Assembly: GCF_001949145.1 (NCBI RefSeq)
Contig: NW_019091496.1
Span: 8,334-64,496, forward strand
DNA from: Acanthaster planci
Lineage: Eukaryota > Echinodermata > Asteroidea > Valvatida > Acanthasteridae
Reading direction: 5' to 3'
Length of the DNA stretch: 56,163 nt
Shown here: positions 22,561 to 36,440 of the stretch, piece after piece
Layout: each line of letters opens with the position of its first letter
Numbering within the stretch: position 1 is the stretch's first letter
Notes under the pieces: model-generated
Database searches by the model: none
What the model saw: only the letters and a program-made list of their open reading frames with translations
What the model was told of the DNA's origin: nothing
Made by a program: the position numbers and the translations under genes

Positions 22561-25500
22561 CAAAAAATAAACCATATAACATGACCATCCGTTGCAATTT
22601 ACACTTCAAAGATGAAACTGTTGTGATCTTAAAAATTTCAGTCATATCTAACCTTTAAAATTTCACTCCCATGTAAAAAAAAACATTTAATAGAGGGCAT
22701 TTCTTAAGAGGAGCACAATCCAAATATTTCTACCAAGAGAACTCCTTTAGTAAACACTGATTATAATAGGGACATCGTAACCTCTTGCAGCTTGTGTCAA
22801 TGCTTTGGGATCATTTGCATTGAAGCCCCCACATTTGTGGAAAACAACTTCAGGAGGATTTCTTGAAAGTTATGCCATTTGACAGGAAGACTTAAGAACA
22901 ATACAGCTTTAATGAATAAAAACTCTACTCAAACAAGAGAGATGTGTAGTAGTTTGTCACAAGTGGCAGCGTGCAATTTGAAACAACTTGACCTGAAGTC
23001 ACAAAACGCAACTCTTGATACACAGTTTTTGCACACAGTTCATCCCTGGAATTACCTCAGTAGACTTGTAAGTGCTACACTCTTGCAGGGTCCCTCTCGC
23101 ACAGTACAATGACTGTATTGTGAGTTCACTCTACAACCCATGGCTAGTTATCTAACACGCAGCAAAGAGCGGTCTGATTTTTCTGTCCAAAAGCTTTCAG
23201 ATCTGAATGCAATATTAGGTAGTTTCTGTGCACAAGAAGTTTCGTGAAATGGCATGTACAATGCCCAAAGGGTTCTACAACTGGTAATGCGCTGCATCTC
23301 ACAATCTAATGCATTGCAGCACTTTGTGAATTCCTGTCAAAGTCACACAAAGCACCTCCACCAAAGTAGCCCAGGATGTGTTTCATTCTTGGCATAGTTC
23401 TGATGCCTAGAGTGGCAACCATTGACAGGGAAGAAAGCCCTCTTATCGCTGAAGTGCCTGAAGTAGTTGTAAGTGGTTGTTATACTGACCAACCAGATAG
23501 GCTTCTGCATTGCAATTTGGTCTCTTTGAATCTTCGTTGTCTTTTGTCTAAAAAAGGAAAGATTCCATTTCCGTTGAGTGCCACTTGTGACATTAGTTAG
23601 ATGAAAGGAAAGTAAGAAAAAAAATGGCAAGCATGCACAAAAGCTCAAAAGATAAGCTGGAATAACCTTTGACCTTTCAAGTCCTCCAAAGCAATTGCTT
23701 TTTTCTTTTTTTCCCCTTAAAAATAAGGCAACCCAAGAAGACTGTATTGAACCAAGCCACAAACTGAGTAATTCTTTAGCCAAAGACTGTAAAATAGAGA
23801 TCTTGTAAAAGAAATTTCAAGAAAAGAAATTGTCAGTTTAAGGAGTACCAATTATAGTGCATTGTAATGCATCCTAATACATGTGCTTAATATTTAAACT
23901 TGTAGATAATCTAATTAAGAATTGTTAACAGTACATTTTAGCATGATAGAGGCATCAGTATGGAAAAAAATTTAAATCTATAATGGTAGATGTCGTTAAA
24001 CAGTGTAAATAGGACAGAGTCTATTTAGGCTTTGGGGCTTCATCAGTTTGGAGTTGAAAATGTTTTCAGTATTTTGGGTTTCATTTTGAAAGTGTTGCTT
24101 GTTGCATATTTTTGCCCCTTTTTTGGGGGGGGAATTCTGTTGGGAACATGCCCACTTCAGAATGGAGCCAAGTGTAAGTCTTCCTTCAAGTTGTACTGTA
24201 TTTTTGTAGGAATATTTCATCTTTTTTCTGTTTCTCTATTTTTTTTCAGTTTAGGTTTCTTTAGTTTTCATTTCTTGCAAACATCTCCTTCATAAGCAGC
24301 ATCACAGGTTCCATGTTTAACTTGTCGGGGAAAAAAAGCGACCAAAATAATTGAGTTTTTTTTTTAGTGATTAGGAACAGTGAATTACTCGGAACAGTTA
24401 CTAACAGTTTGAATTAGTCGCCTCTCATAGTTCCACCATTTATGGGTGGCAGCTTTCTGCACATGGGTGAACATCACTGCTGCTCTGAGGTTTTCATGTG
24501 TCGACATGTTTTCAGGACAAACGGTCTCACAGATTTCTGATGAAAAGGGTTTTGACTGAGATAGATCCCCGACGCTGTTATTCAGTCATTTTTCAGTGAG
24601 TACCTAGCACTGCTCCATACTCAATCTGCCATCAGTGGTCAGTGTCAACTTCCTAAAAGACAGAAGATCTCCAAGACTGCCCTGAATGCCAGCGATAACA
24701 TATGAACATAGCCTGGAAATATTGACTAAATTATTGAAAACAAGAAAGTATAGGAACCAACTAACCAACTTAACCCAACATTTTTACAGACTTTGAAGTT
24801 GTATGCTGATACTTTCATTTTTAAAAGAAATTCTTAGAAATTAAAGCACCACAATTAATCAGATTCTAGAAGAATGGCTTATATTCAAAAATGAGGGCCA
24901 GAACAAGGAAGCCTTTTCTGATTGGCCGTAACTCTGTTGTGTGTGGTTGTCTTGGAAACCTACTTTAGTGAAAAGAATTTCACCAAAGATTTGGCAGTTG
25001 ACCACAACTAGATGGTCAGATAGACTGGTGGATTGCACCAATTTTCATGACGTGAATATCTCAAACGATGACAGTTTTCCAGATTTACATGTTGCATGAA
25101 ACCATCATCAGTATCCCAAAACAGGAGCCTGTGTCAAAAGTTGATGGCTGGGCCCACAAAATGGTGGGATTTTTGTTTTGTGTTTACATGAGGTTTGACT
25201 AGAACTGTAAATATATCAAGCACTATTTGGTCCTTTCCCTCCATTTAGTGTTGAGAACTGTGCAGTAGCTCCATTCCATCATTCCAGATCAGTTTTTGGT
25301 GCTGTGGTTGTAAAAAAAAAATGCACGTCTGTCAGAGTGTATATCTCGCTCAGATTGGTCTTGGAAAAGATTTGGGGCCACTTCAGGTGTTTTTGTTTCA
25401 TTTAATGAGAACAATATGGTAATAGTTAGTTTTTTTCCTCCAAATAAATGTACATTGGTTCTTGTTTCAAGCCGATACCTGAATATGTGCAACAGTAATA

Positions 25501-28500
25501 ACAACCATAAAAGTGGTTTTAAAAATTGTTGGTGCATTTTGAGGGGGTACATCCATTGTGCGCAGCACGCTGTGCTCAAGACATCACAACATGAGTGTTC
25601 TTACACCTTTCCACCAGCAAATAGCTTTAGCAGTGGGTGTACAATCTTCATGTGAAAAATAGCAGACTGGCGTTTTTTCCTACTCACAACTTGAAAGGCT
25701 GCACCAGTCTTTGAGATTATCCTGGATGACTGATAGTGTAAATAATTCAATCGTATTTCAGGATTTGATCAAAGTATAAATTGATAAAGCGGTAAAATAT
25801 TTTAAAGAGCCTAGAAATTGCTTACTTGTACATTGAACCCGGAGCACATTACAAGATACGTGTGTAATTATTCTATGATTTTTTTTTTTTTGAAGGACGA
25901 CTCTGAGTTGTTTTTTTTTTCCTGGCAGAAAGTTCTGGAATTTGTATCATAAATGAGGCTTTTGAGAGTTTCCACACCTTTTTTCCACCACACTTTGCTT
26001 TTTCTGTTGTAAATTTCAGTGTGCGTGAGAAAATACAGTTTGTTTTATATAACTGCTTGTATTAAAATGAATTAACTTATCAGTTGTTAATTGATAACGT
26101 GCTTTATACTTTGAACACGCATAAAAAATTGAATCCACATGTTTCATATTGTACATATTTGTATTTCAGTATTGTTCAGTTTCTTGAAAGTATAGGCAGT
26201 GGACTTATACATGTATTAATTTCCAGATAATTTGTAATCGCTGTTGATATATGGGCCAAAATGAAACTAATGGTGTTTTCAGAGTTAATTGAAAACCGAG
26301 GTTGACTTAGCCCTTGGTCAAGAGTTTAAATAGCAAAGAATAATCTTTGTTTACTTAGTTGTAAAAAAGTAAATTTGGCAAGAATAAGTAGATACAGGGG
26401 AGACCGCTTTTTGTAACATGCACATTCAATTCGGTAGCTGTGAAAGCCAGTGTTTGAAATCTGCCTCGCTTCTGGCACGTGCATGTCCTCATCATCAGTG
26501 GGATATGAAAAACTTGTTACCCATATATTGGGGAGCAGGTTTTTAAAAGCTTTGCCCTTGAACCTATACAAGTGGGAAGCTGGACCAGTTAAAAAGGGTG
26601 GGTTGCCTTTGTATGCCATGGACAGAACTAGGTGGCACTATTGATCAGACCTCCTTCACCAACAGTGGTAATTTTTACCATCGAGCACAGTAGGTGATTT
26701 GGAGTTTGGTTCTGTTTACATCTACCCCGCCCCAAGAGCTGCCCAAGAACCCAGAGAGGTTCTGCATGGCAGCCATCTTTCTAGTAACTGCTTTTGTCGC
26801 GGAGGGATAGCATAAGTGGTCTACTCATGTGTATTCCCGTGAAATAAAAGCACTTACCAGAAAAATGACTGTCATACGGAACCTCTATATCAATGCAGCT
26901 GTGTTGCTTTCGATCGGCCGCTTATAATTGGTCCGGTCTCACAATTGGCCGCTTATAATTGGTGTGGGCTCACCAAAAATATGGCTTACACAATGGCAAG
27001 ATCTTTATCATTAAAAAGTGTCATTCCTATCCAAGTATTCTGCTTCTGGGTCGCCCATCTTCAATCTAGTCTTACGTGCTACAAGTGCAAAGAATGAGTT
27101 GGGGGGAATCTCACGGTTTCACAAGGCTGGGACTGAATGCTCAAGCATGAAAAGACTTAAAAGATGGAATTGGATTCTCAAATTACGAGGGATCTGTCAT
27201 AGAAATATCCCCTTGCAAAGTTTAGTCAGTATAGATAATGTGTGTTTTTTTTTCCCTTTTTGGTCACTGACTGTTTTAGGTCAGGGATGGCAGTACATTT
27301 TTGTATATTGTAAATTGAATTTTTGTTTTGTATGGCCGTTTATGAGTATTTACTTGTTTTATTTGGTACAGATATTCTGGTGCCTCGTTACTTCCGATAT
27401 TCATATACTCTCTGATTTTCTTGTATATGCACGTTCAGTTTTCTTCATCAGTTAGCTCCATGAAATATGCTGTATGAAAGTTTTGGTTTTCATTTTGTAT
27501 GTGGCCGTTATTTGAGGAGGTTTGTTTTGGGGGTTTTTTTGGTAGACTTGTAAATATTGTTGACTCGCAACATCGAGCCTGTAACAGCTTGCTGTGCAAA
27601 TGCGTTTAAAGAGCTGTAAACTGCTGAGTTGATTCAACCATTTAAAGCTCATAACAGTAAACTGTGGTTAAAATCCACAGATGTCCATGTTGCTCTTTCA
27701 TTTGGGTAATTTTGGAAGAGTTTTTGGCGGTGCAACAATCAGACGGACGTGCTGTAAAACATTACTGTTAGTTATGAGCCCTCTGTGGTAACTCATTTGG
27801 GCATTGTTTGAAATGAGCAGGGGAGGCCTGAGGGGGCACTCCAGTTAATGTGCTGAGTGGCAGTCATTGAGCAGATTCCAACAGAATGTGCACAGAATGC
27901 CAGCCACCGTGGGTCTTGACATCTGTCAGCCAGTGTATGAGAAGAATACATGTACATCCCAGAGTTCAGGACACATGTATAATAGTGCCCAGTGCCCTCA
28001 AAGTGGTGAAATGTTATACCCCCAGAATCATACACATGGGGTCAAGTTGGGGACGTCACTGAAAAAGACCTTTCAGAAATACAATCTGATAACCCAGTAC
28101 AACTGATACCTTCATCAGAGCTAAACTTCAAGTGCAATTGCTGTTTTTTTTGTTGTTGTTTTTTTTTTTTAGTTTTTCCATTTTGCAATGACTTTCTTTC
28201 TACCTGATGCCTTGTGTGGGTTTTTTAAAACAGGTTGTTCCAAGGTACTTGTGGGTTTCTAAAATGATTTCTCAGCTTTAACGGGAACACAAATTAATCA
28301 CTCCAGACTTGAATGAAACACACCTCATTGAAAGCAGTCACCTTGTTCAGTCTTGAGTGATACCACAAGCTATTCAAGTGACCTGTGAGAAAGGGCAGTC
28401 ACTTGCCGAAGTCACTTGTGGGCACGGTGTGTAACAGTGACACTGACAGTTATCCCTTCAGTGTCACTGTCTGTCTGTCACTTTTGAATTTGTAAATGTG

Positions 28501-31500
28501 ACTTCAGTTGGCACTGCAATTGATTTTTTTTATAAATTGTGATTTGAAGATGGCACTTTTTCATTGCAGTAGACTCACAAAACATGGACTGCAGGTTTGC
28601 AAAGCTCCTACTTCTCAAGGAGTCGGTAATGTGGAGTCCCATTCAAGTGACAACTGTGACTGTAGTGAATATTGTTTCCTCACTGTCTGACAGTGACACC
28701 AGAAGATGTGAAGAGGACAGTGAACTCGGGTACCGTGGAACAACACTGTTCAATACAATTGTAGTATTTCTTTCCTAGAAACTTTCAGCGTTTGTAAATA
28801 CATGTATAATCTAGATAGAATTTTCTTTTCTGCACATAAGTTCATTGTCATTTAGATTTCTCTGTAGTTTGATGACAGAAACTGTCATTTGTCACTGTTT
28901 CATTATCCCCAGAACTCAGTATTTATTGTGGAAAGTCTGCTATAGTTGTGGGAAAATTGCGACTCTGAACCACTGAAGAAAGCCGCCATTCAAGAAATAA
29001 GTTGACTCTCAAGTATTTACGCGCAGCTCACATTGTGTGGGAGGTTTTTTTCGGCTATTAAGGGGAAAAACCCTGTAAAAATGTCCCAATTTGTGAGCAT
29101 TTAGATCCTACCAAACATCTACTTGTAATCAAGATGTATGTATTAAATGTGGCATTTAGGATTGAAAATTACATGTAATATGCAAAGTCCATCATCCCAA
29201 CTTCTCACACATGACCTTTGATGTCAAGTTCAATTATACTCCGTTATCATAGCAACCGTGAGCATTTCAGCATCAGTTGCTGTCACCATATTGTTGTCAA
29301 AGATGAAAGTGTACTATTCTAAGCAGTCACACGAAATATAGATGTAAATTTCACTTTGTTTGATAGAGGTGTTTTTCAACGTTGGGTATTGGACGATTGC
29401 TCATATTTGAAACATTTATATATGGGGAAAATTTCATTGTGTAAGATACATACATAAAGACAAAGCAATGTCTAAAACCTCCCCTCCTCGGGCAACTTGT
29501 CTTTGCCCCAGGCCAGATTCTTGGAGTTTGTGTTTCCTGTACAGACATCATGTTACCACTGTAATTCTAAATCATTGTGCATTACATTTTGATTCGTCGG
29601 TGCAAATAATGAGGTAGCCATTGGACGGCGAAAGCTGGTTACTAGCTTCAGTGCCGTGTATCGCTTAATGCTGTGATGTACTGCATAAGTGGTACTTGCG
29701 TGATATTTGTGTAACCTTTTGCTTACTGACAGTCTTATTGAGACTGTCATAATGATGCCCCATTGAGATGCACATAGGTGTTGGACCTTCCTTGGTCAGA
29801 GTCCTTTGTGGCTACAGTCACTGGCACTGCTGTTTATTTAGGTGAATTTCTTTTAAGATGTTGTCACTCACCATAGTGACCTTACACTGTAGAACAGTGA
29901 AGCTAACAGCACACTTGTGCATGCCGTTATTTCTCAGCATGCTGTTCAATACTTATGTGCTAAATGTTTGTAAGTGTGACTGTCCAGTCCAGTGTAGTTT
30001 AACGTAATAAGGTCGGGGTTAAGGTCCTGAGACAACACTTTGGCCTTTTGGAAGCCCTATTGTGTACATTGTCCCTTGGAATAATGTGGCTACCATGAAA
30101 GACTATACCCAATGGATGGAAGCATAAAATACACCTGTCTCTGAAAATCCCCTGACGTGTTTTTCAGTAGACAAGCTGTGGACTGCAGTTACTACATGTG
30201 GCTTTGAGATTTGGATCCCACAGATTTACAGTTGGAATTATTGACAAATGTAGTTCATGTCAAGGGTCATTGTAATTGCCATGTCAGTGAACCAGTTCGT
30301 TATTTCCAAAACCTAAGGTATTTCGGGAACAAAGCGTGCGCGCGAGTCAGCGTGTGACTGCCCGAATAGGGACACAGTCTCCCGCAGGCGTGCATAGCTG
30401 TTCCTGAATAGCCTGGGACTAGGCATGTGCTGCTAAAATACCGAACAGGCTGATTGAGGTGAAGTGTCTAGTATCAATCCAGACCAAGAAAAACAGGACA
30501 CTGGTATTTGTTGACACACCGGTAATCCTCGCCAGATTTTCTGATGCCTTTAAGTTTGTTTGTCCAATCAGTAACTGGTTGCATGCATTTATACTCGGAC
30601 AAAAGGCCAGTATTGTACTCTAAAAAAATCTGCATTCATGAAAGTACAGTAACATGTCCAAAATTAATGCCAAAGTCTGTTGTATCATTTGAGAATAATT
30701 ACACTTGAGTTTGTGGCATGTAAAGAGTGTTCGTTGTTCTGATATCTAGGAATACTTGTACCTGTGTTGCTACATAGGGTTTTATACATGTATGTGTTTT
30801 TGGCATGTATGTGTTATGTGACTACATGTACTAATTAATGTGCCTTTGATGCCTGGCCTGCACTATACGCCACTGCATACGCTATGAGTGCTTTGTCGTC
30901 CCGGTCATCCTTGTAATTTGTTTTGGGATTATTTGATGATGTTTAGTACCCTCCAGAGTGGGCTACATGGTCCATGACATTGACACACACCGTTGAAATT
31001 GCAGGTATTCCCAAGTGACAGTAAACTAGCCTCGAGTCCAGCCACTTTTATTTCAGTTTTTGGCTAAAAGAAGTGCAGGAAAGAAGTGGCGGTGAAAATG
31101 TTGAAGAGTGGACGCTGGCGGAGGCGTACAATGGGGGAGGATCAATCTGTTTTTGTAACAAAGTGTGCAGGGTACCAGTTGGCCATGTTGTCTGCCTGTA
31201 GGGAAAAATTGTAACTTTTCCAGTCAAGGCAGTGAAGACGGGTTTCTCCTCATTACCCAAGTTGGACTTGCGTTAACCAGCTTGATGTTTTGTTTGCAAA
31301 CTCAACTTCTTGTTGATGCCTGAATTTTGTTGTCAATTGCCCTTTTCAGGTTTCTTGTATAGTGTTTTACGTTTCCTAAACACTGCTTTGTGAATGTTTA
31401 TAATGTCAACATGATATATTAAATTTCAGTTCAGAATTTCATTTCTTTATCAAGGGGGAAAATAACCATGCTTTTCGCTCTATGTTATGTGAAACTTCAA

Positions 31501-32300
31501 GAAAAGGAAACATGGCAGACTTGGCAGACGGCTTGGGAACTCGACAGACATGACAAGCTGTCTGAAAAGCATGTCAAAATCTGCAACGCCAAATCTGAAG
31601 GTTAGCTTACCTGTTTTCTTGGAGATGGTCAAACAGTCGCTTTGGATTTCACAAGTTACAGCAGGCTCTACCATTCTAACATTGGTGACAACTTGCTTTT
31701 TTTAAAAGTCAGTCAAAAAGAGTTTGAGCAAGGAAAATGCACAGTCATAACAGTTTGATGTCGCTTTATCACAGCTTTTGGATTTCTTTCAACTGCCAAT
31801 CTAATTAGGAAATGTGGATTTAAAATGTAGCCCAAAGAAAAAAACAGTGAACCTATGTGGTGTTTTTTTTGGCATACTCTGAACTTGCTCAAAAATTAAG
31901 TCAAAATTCATTCTGAAACACTGGTGTGCTCGTGTTTTCATCAAAGACAAGCTGTTTGGCTTTTTCACGCAAAAATCTAATTTTGCAGGTTTCGACATGC
32001 TGGACCACTCATCAAAAAATTAAACCATCATATCAGCATGGTTACATTTACAAGTCAAAAGGGATGTTTTCATCGCAACATATGAAAACACCAATAGTGA
32101 CCAGTCGATTGGGATGTTTTCAAGTTATAGGGTAATAGAGAACTGTTAACTCTGAATTGATGTACATTTTGGGTTTTTATTTACATTTAAAGCAATTGTT
32201 TATAACAGTTTAATTATTAATGAAAGGTTCACAGTAATTTGTCTGATACCATGCTGAACGATGCAAATAAAGGAAAATGCTGAATGAGAGTAAACACAGC
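22561..32300. other. Long non-coding spacer; no gene recognised
   Basis: About 9.7 kb with no conserved domain, no long open frame and no splice-bounded exon that I can support. It is AT-rich with scattered poly-T tracts (for example 24359, 25880-25920, 28141-28180). Minor structures are a 17-bp direct repeat ggccgcttataattggt at 26916 and 26947, and a perfect 13-bp hairpin at 28434-28470. It may include a very long NRBP 3' UTR or an unannotated non-coding RNA. Confidence 0.5.
28434..28470. repeat. Perfect 13-bp inverted repeat (hairpin)
   Basis: acagtgacactga (28434-28446) and its exact reverse complement (28458-28470) are separated by an 11-nt loop. It lies in the convergent spacer amid other cagtgac words (28396-28420 and 28690-28700). 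It may be a chance product of a gtcact-rich patch, or an RNA hairpin if transcribed. Confidence 0.6.
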
Positions 32301-35300
32301 TTGGAATTCTTTCATTAATCTTGGTTAAATTTCAGAACATTAATTTTAAAAGGCAATTCTACATCAGATTTCTTGATGTCAAGACCATACATGTAGTAAA
32401 CATCTTTCACAGAGCGTTTTTGTATGATTCCTCAGAAAGTCAAAGTTTAAAGAAAATGCAGGGCTAACCTCTTACAGTTTTTTCGGGGGGTTTCAAACTG
32501 AGAAAGACAATAAAACACTGATTTACATATACAATGTACTGCAAGGCTTCTCAATTGGATGACATCAACCTTTCAATGCACGAGGTTACATAAAAAATTC
32601 AGTTGATGTGCAAGGTGAATAATTGCTGTTGTTTTTATTAAAGTGACGAAGTCGATCAGAAGATCAGTACAGTACATTGACATAAGTTAAATGTGCTAAT
32701 TTAGGAAACGCATATGCGCACAGCCACAATCAAGGGTGCCGTTTTCACAATGCAACAAGTCATACTGTTGAGGACTTCGATAAATATGGTCCAGTCAATC
32801 AAGATGAAGTACCAAGTGACCAAAATGATTGCCCTCAGATCGGCCACAGTTGCAGTGGACAAGCCACTGGTTTACAACAATACACTGTGTGCTGTATGCC
32901 CAACAGTGAGACTGCTTTCATGTAAAACAATAATGAAGTCTTTATCAAATGGCATACAGGTCAGGTGGTCACCAGTTGTGCCACAATATCCACAACTTTG
33001 TGCTGGCTCCGCAATTTTCTTACGTTTTGCCACTTCCCACAGCTTCGAAGGTTTTCCTACTTCCTGCATGCATTTGTGCAGTGCTGTGGGCACTGCCTAA
33101 GGTTTTGGGGCATATGTACGTGTACATCAGATCACATGCATGAACGAGAGTACTTCGTTGGCTTCAGGTGACGTGGCAGAAGCTAAGTTGGTACAGTCTA
33201 GGCACCATAGATTGTGGACTCTTTCAAATATGGAAATGGAAACCTTTTGGAAAGGAAAAATAACCTTGCATACAGATGTCCCGGCTACTTATCAACACTG
33301 TGTCCAAACATGAGCAGTTATCAGCTGTTTTAGCACAACGTAAAGGACATTTTGCTGGGCATGTTTTTTTAATCTTTTTTTTCTAACACCTGAAGAAAAG
33401 CAAGAAGCCCAGCCTCTGGGAGAGAAATGGAGGATTGAAGAGAGTGCAAAAGACCCAAAGAGACGGAGGGTTTCTGGCTGGGCTTCAACTCTCTAAGGCC
33501 AAACGATCAGTGTTCATGAAGCCTCAATAAAGAACAAAAAAGGCATGTCATGTTGGACAAAAGAACGTCACAGGACCCCCAACCTCAGCTGGCAGAAGTT
33601 AGGGCTCACCTATGCAACTCCCTTCACCTTCACAATGCAGTAGCCAAAGTGCTGAAGCAAGACTACTTGCTTGCAGGGTGAACAACCTGTGTCAGAGGTG
33701 GCACTCAAGGCTGTGGAAATTGCTCCATCCACAGGATCTTCAAAGAACTCTGGAGAAACATCGGCAGAGAAGGCTACACTCAGAGGAAAGACAGTCACTT
33801 CACTTCCTATGACAGGAGGCAGTAATACTTCAGAGAAATAACAAGAATCATCACGAATAAGTCCCAAGTACATCCAAGTTTTGAGTCCATCAGGGGATAA
33901 AGCTGCTGGAATGCATGCCAAACTCCAAGATTATATTAAGCTGCACTGTCTCTCCTTCAAACAAAACACTGAATTTGGAGCTTCAAGAAGAAGCACCTAA
34001 TGTTCGCCTCCTTCACTAGACGTTGCAGGACTCCCTAAGGAACATCTTGATGGTGGCTACCTCTGATTTGCTTGAGTCATGGGGACTTCAAAGAAAGAAT
34101 GCAATTCAAAACGCTGATGAGCAGATTGGGGGCATCATCATTGGGAAGAGTGTGAGAGAGTTTCTTGCATGATCACCGTTCTCAACAAAGGAGAGGGCCG
34201 AATTAGAATTTCATACATCTGTGAGAAAGTACTTTGTTGCTGTTTGCTTTTAGAATCAGTAAATTTCCCCTAAATGATGAAGTCCTTTAATAAGCATGCA
34301 ACAGTTGCTCATCCAATGAACAGAATGGAAGTTCCATCCTCATCACTCTCCTGCTTTGCAAAGAGATTCCATTCCATGGACAAAGTAAGATGAACTTGAA
34401 ATAGCGTTTGAACTGTTTCAGGTCAACAAACTTGAAAATGTGTCTCTAGATAAGCATGGGTGGATATCGCACATATGAAAGACAGATCAACTGGCCTGCT
34501 CAAGGTCATCTATCTCCCCAAGATCATGCTGGCAAATCTCTCACTGCCCCCACAGCAATGCAGAGGATGGGTGGATTTTCAGTCTAGTGAGGAAAAATGT
34601 CTCTGAAGTTCGACCAAGCCTCAGCACTAAGACACTCTTTGACTTACTTACCGAGAAGGTGCAAAGTCAATCCCAAAGGAAAATGTGCCATCACGTGGGG
34701 TTCCCTGAAAAGCTCCTTGAAAAGTGCGCACAGGCAGCTTTGGTGTACAATAAACAATGATGCATTAGCATCTGCTCTCATAAATTAAACTGTGGATTTG
34801 GGCGTTAAGTGATTGAATAGATACAACTTTGCTCGTGCACAAGTCGTCTATTTTACTTGAAAATACTTATATTTTATTTTGAAATCTAGCCAGAGATTCC
34901 ATGAGATCCCAATTGCACATGTGCGGTCATAACATTGCGTGCAGTCAAAACAGCGACTGTTTCCAACTTTTTATGGTGTTTGAATGTCGGAACTTGCATG
35001 TTTTTTCCGGCGGTATTGCAACAATATCCCGAAATGTTGACTTCACAATCACAGGATATACCTTTAGAGACTACCAAGCAGAAAAGGGGTAAGAAATGTG
35101 GAAATCCACGCTAATTCGGCGGGAAAGTCGAGCGTCACCCAACCTCCTGACATGCTCTACACGCCCTAAGCAAATGGGACATTATTGTCTGGAAACTGGA
35201 CAAGAACTCGAAGGCGACATTGACTGGCATGGCAAAATCAGTGCCAAGTGCCAAGAAATCAACAACTTCAAATATGAGTGGAACTGCATCTAGTTCCATG

Positions 35301-35600
35301 GAAAACCACTTTGCCCCAGCTGGGACAGCTGGTGGAGAAACAGACAAAGAGAATGAGAATTCAGACAAACAGTCATAGCAGCCGTAACGGGTCAATTGGT
35401 TGAGGCAGATGATGGTGCAAACACCCTTCTTGATGAGCATGGTGACGACCCCTCCAATGTGGAATTCAAGAATGCTGAATCCGCAGAGTTGGACACCGCA
35501 CACAGACCAAACGGTTTATGATATCTTGCAGAGTCAAAATATTACTGCAAGCCCTTGGCCTAATTCACTACAGCTTGGGCATGTTGGGGGCTCGATATTA
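32301..35600. other. Spacer with degenerate, possibly repeat-derived sequence
   Basis: No intact gene. The texture is less AT-rich than the spacer before it and has short coding-like patches in shifting frames, for example 33600-33810 and 34100-34230 on plus and 32880-33093 on minus. The last includes CGYCGTTGDHLTC, a Cys/His-spaced motif. These look like decayed transposable elements. The part from about 35100 may belong to the DIRS relic that follows, but I could not assign a family to the rest. Confidence 0.4.
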
Positions 35601-36440
35601 AAGCAACAACGGGACAAAGGGTTTGCTGCATGTTTTGTGGTCAATGCAGACATGGGAGACCCCATATTCGCAGTGATGTAGCAAACAGTCTCCACTTTGC
35701 ATTGGTGGAGAAGCTGGAGGAAAAATTCATCCAGGATACCATTGATAAGTAAAAATGCCCTCAAAATGGCGAGGCTCTTGTACCCAAAGTGAGCCCACAA
35801 ATCTGGGAAAACATCAACTCGCACTCCAGGTGACGCGATCTAAAGCTCCAATGTGTCCAAAAGCCATTGATCAAGGGTCTTACAACACTTGCAAAAGCCT
35901 GTGAAGGGCCATGCACTGTAGAACAAGAACACAGATGGCTACTTCTTGCCACAGCCAATTTTGAGCAGAACTGCTTAAGGAAAGAACTCATAAAACCAAA
36001 TTTCAACCAACGCTATTCACACCAGTGTAAGCCATCCAATAAGGTCGCTACCCTACTCTTTGGTGATGACCTGGGCAAGCAAATCAAAGAACTGCAAGAT
36101 GAACAAAGGGCCACATCCGGCGTGCTGAAGAATATCAAACCAAGACAAGGTCACAACCGACACCACCCATATTCAAAGAACTCTGCCACCAGACCGGCTG
36201 GAGAACTAATTCGAACCCTTTCTGAGGGGATAGCCCCAACCTCCCCAAATGCAGAGGAAAACTCAACATGTAGCTGCAAAATAACAGATGCAAAACATCC
36301 GCCAGTGGACAGAAACAGGAGCTCTCCAGACCCTCCCCTGTTCCAGCCAAGAAGCAGGCCAAGATGGGCCACAAAGCAAGGCAGAACAGGCGGGCGAGTC
36401 TCTTCAAAAAATGATCAAGTTTATGACAGCAGGCCCGTAC
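35600..36440 (+). pseudogene. Degenerate DIRS-type Gag-like region
   Basis: Frame pieces before and after an in-frame stop near 35833 read SPQIWENINS, then DLKLQCVQKPLIKGLTTLA (35840-35890), then LATANFEQNC and NKVATLLFGDDLGKQIKEL (about 35945-36095). This order (PxIW, DLKLxxVQxxLxK, LFGDDL) is what I know from ORF1 of DIRS-family tyrosine-recombinase retrotransposons. At least one stop and the absence of an intact start show it is dead. It lies upstream of a matching RT in the same orientation. Confidence 0.6.
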
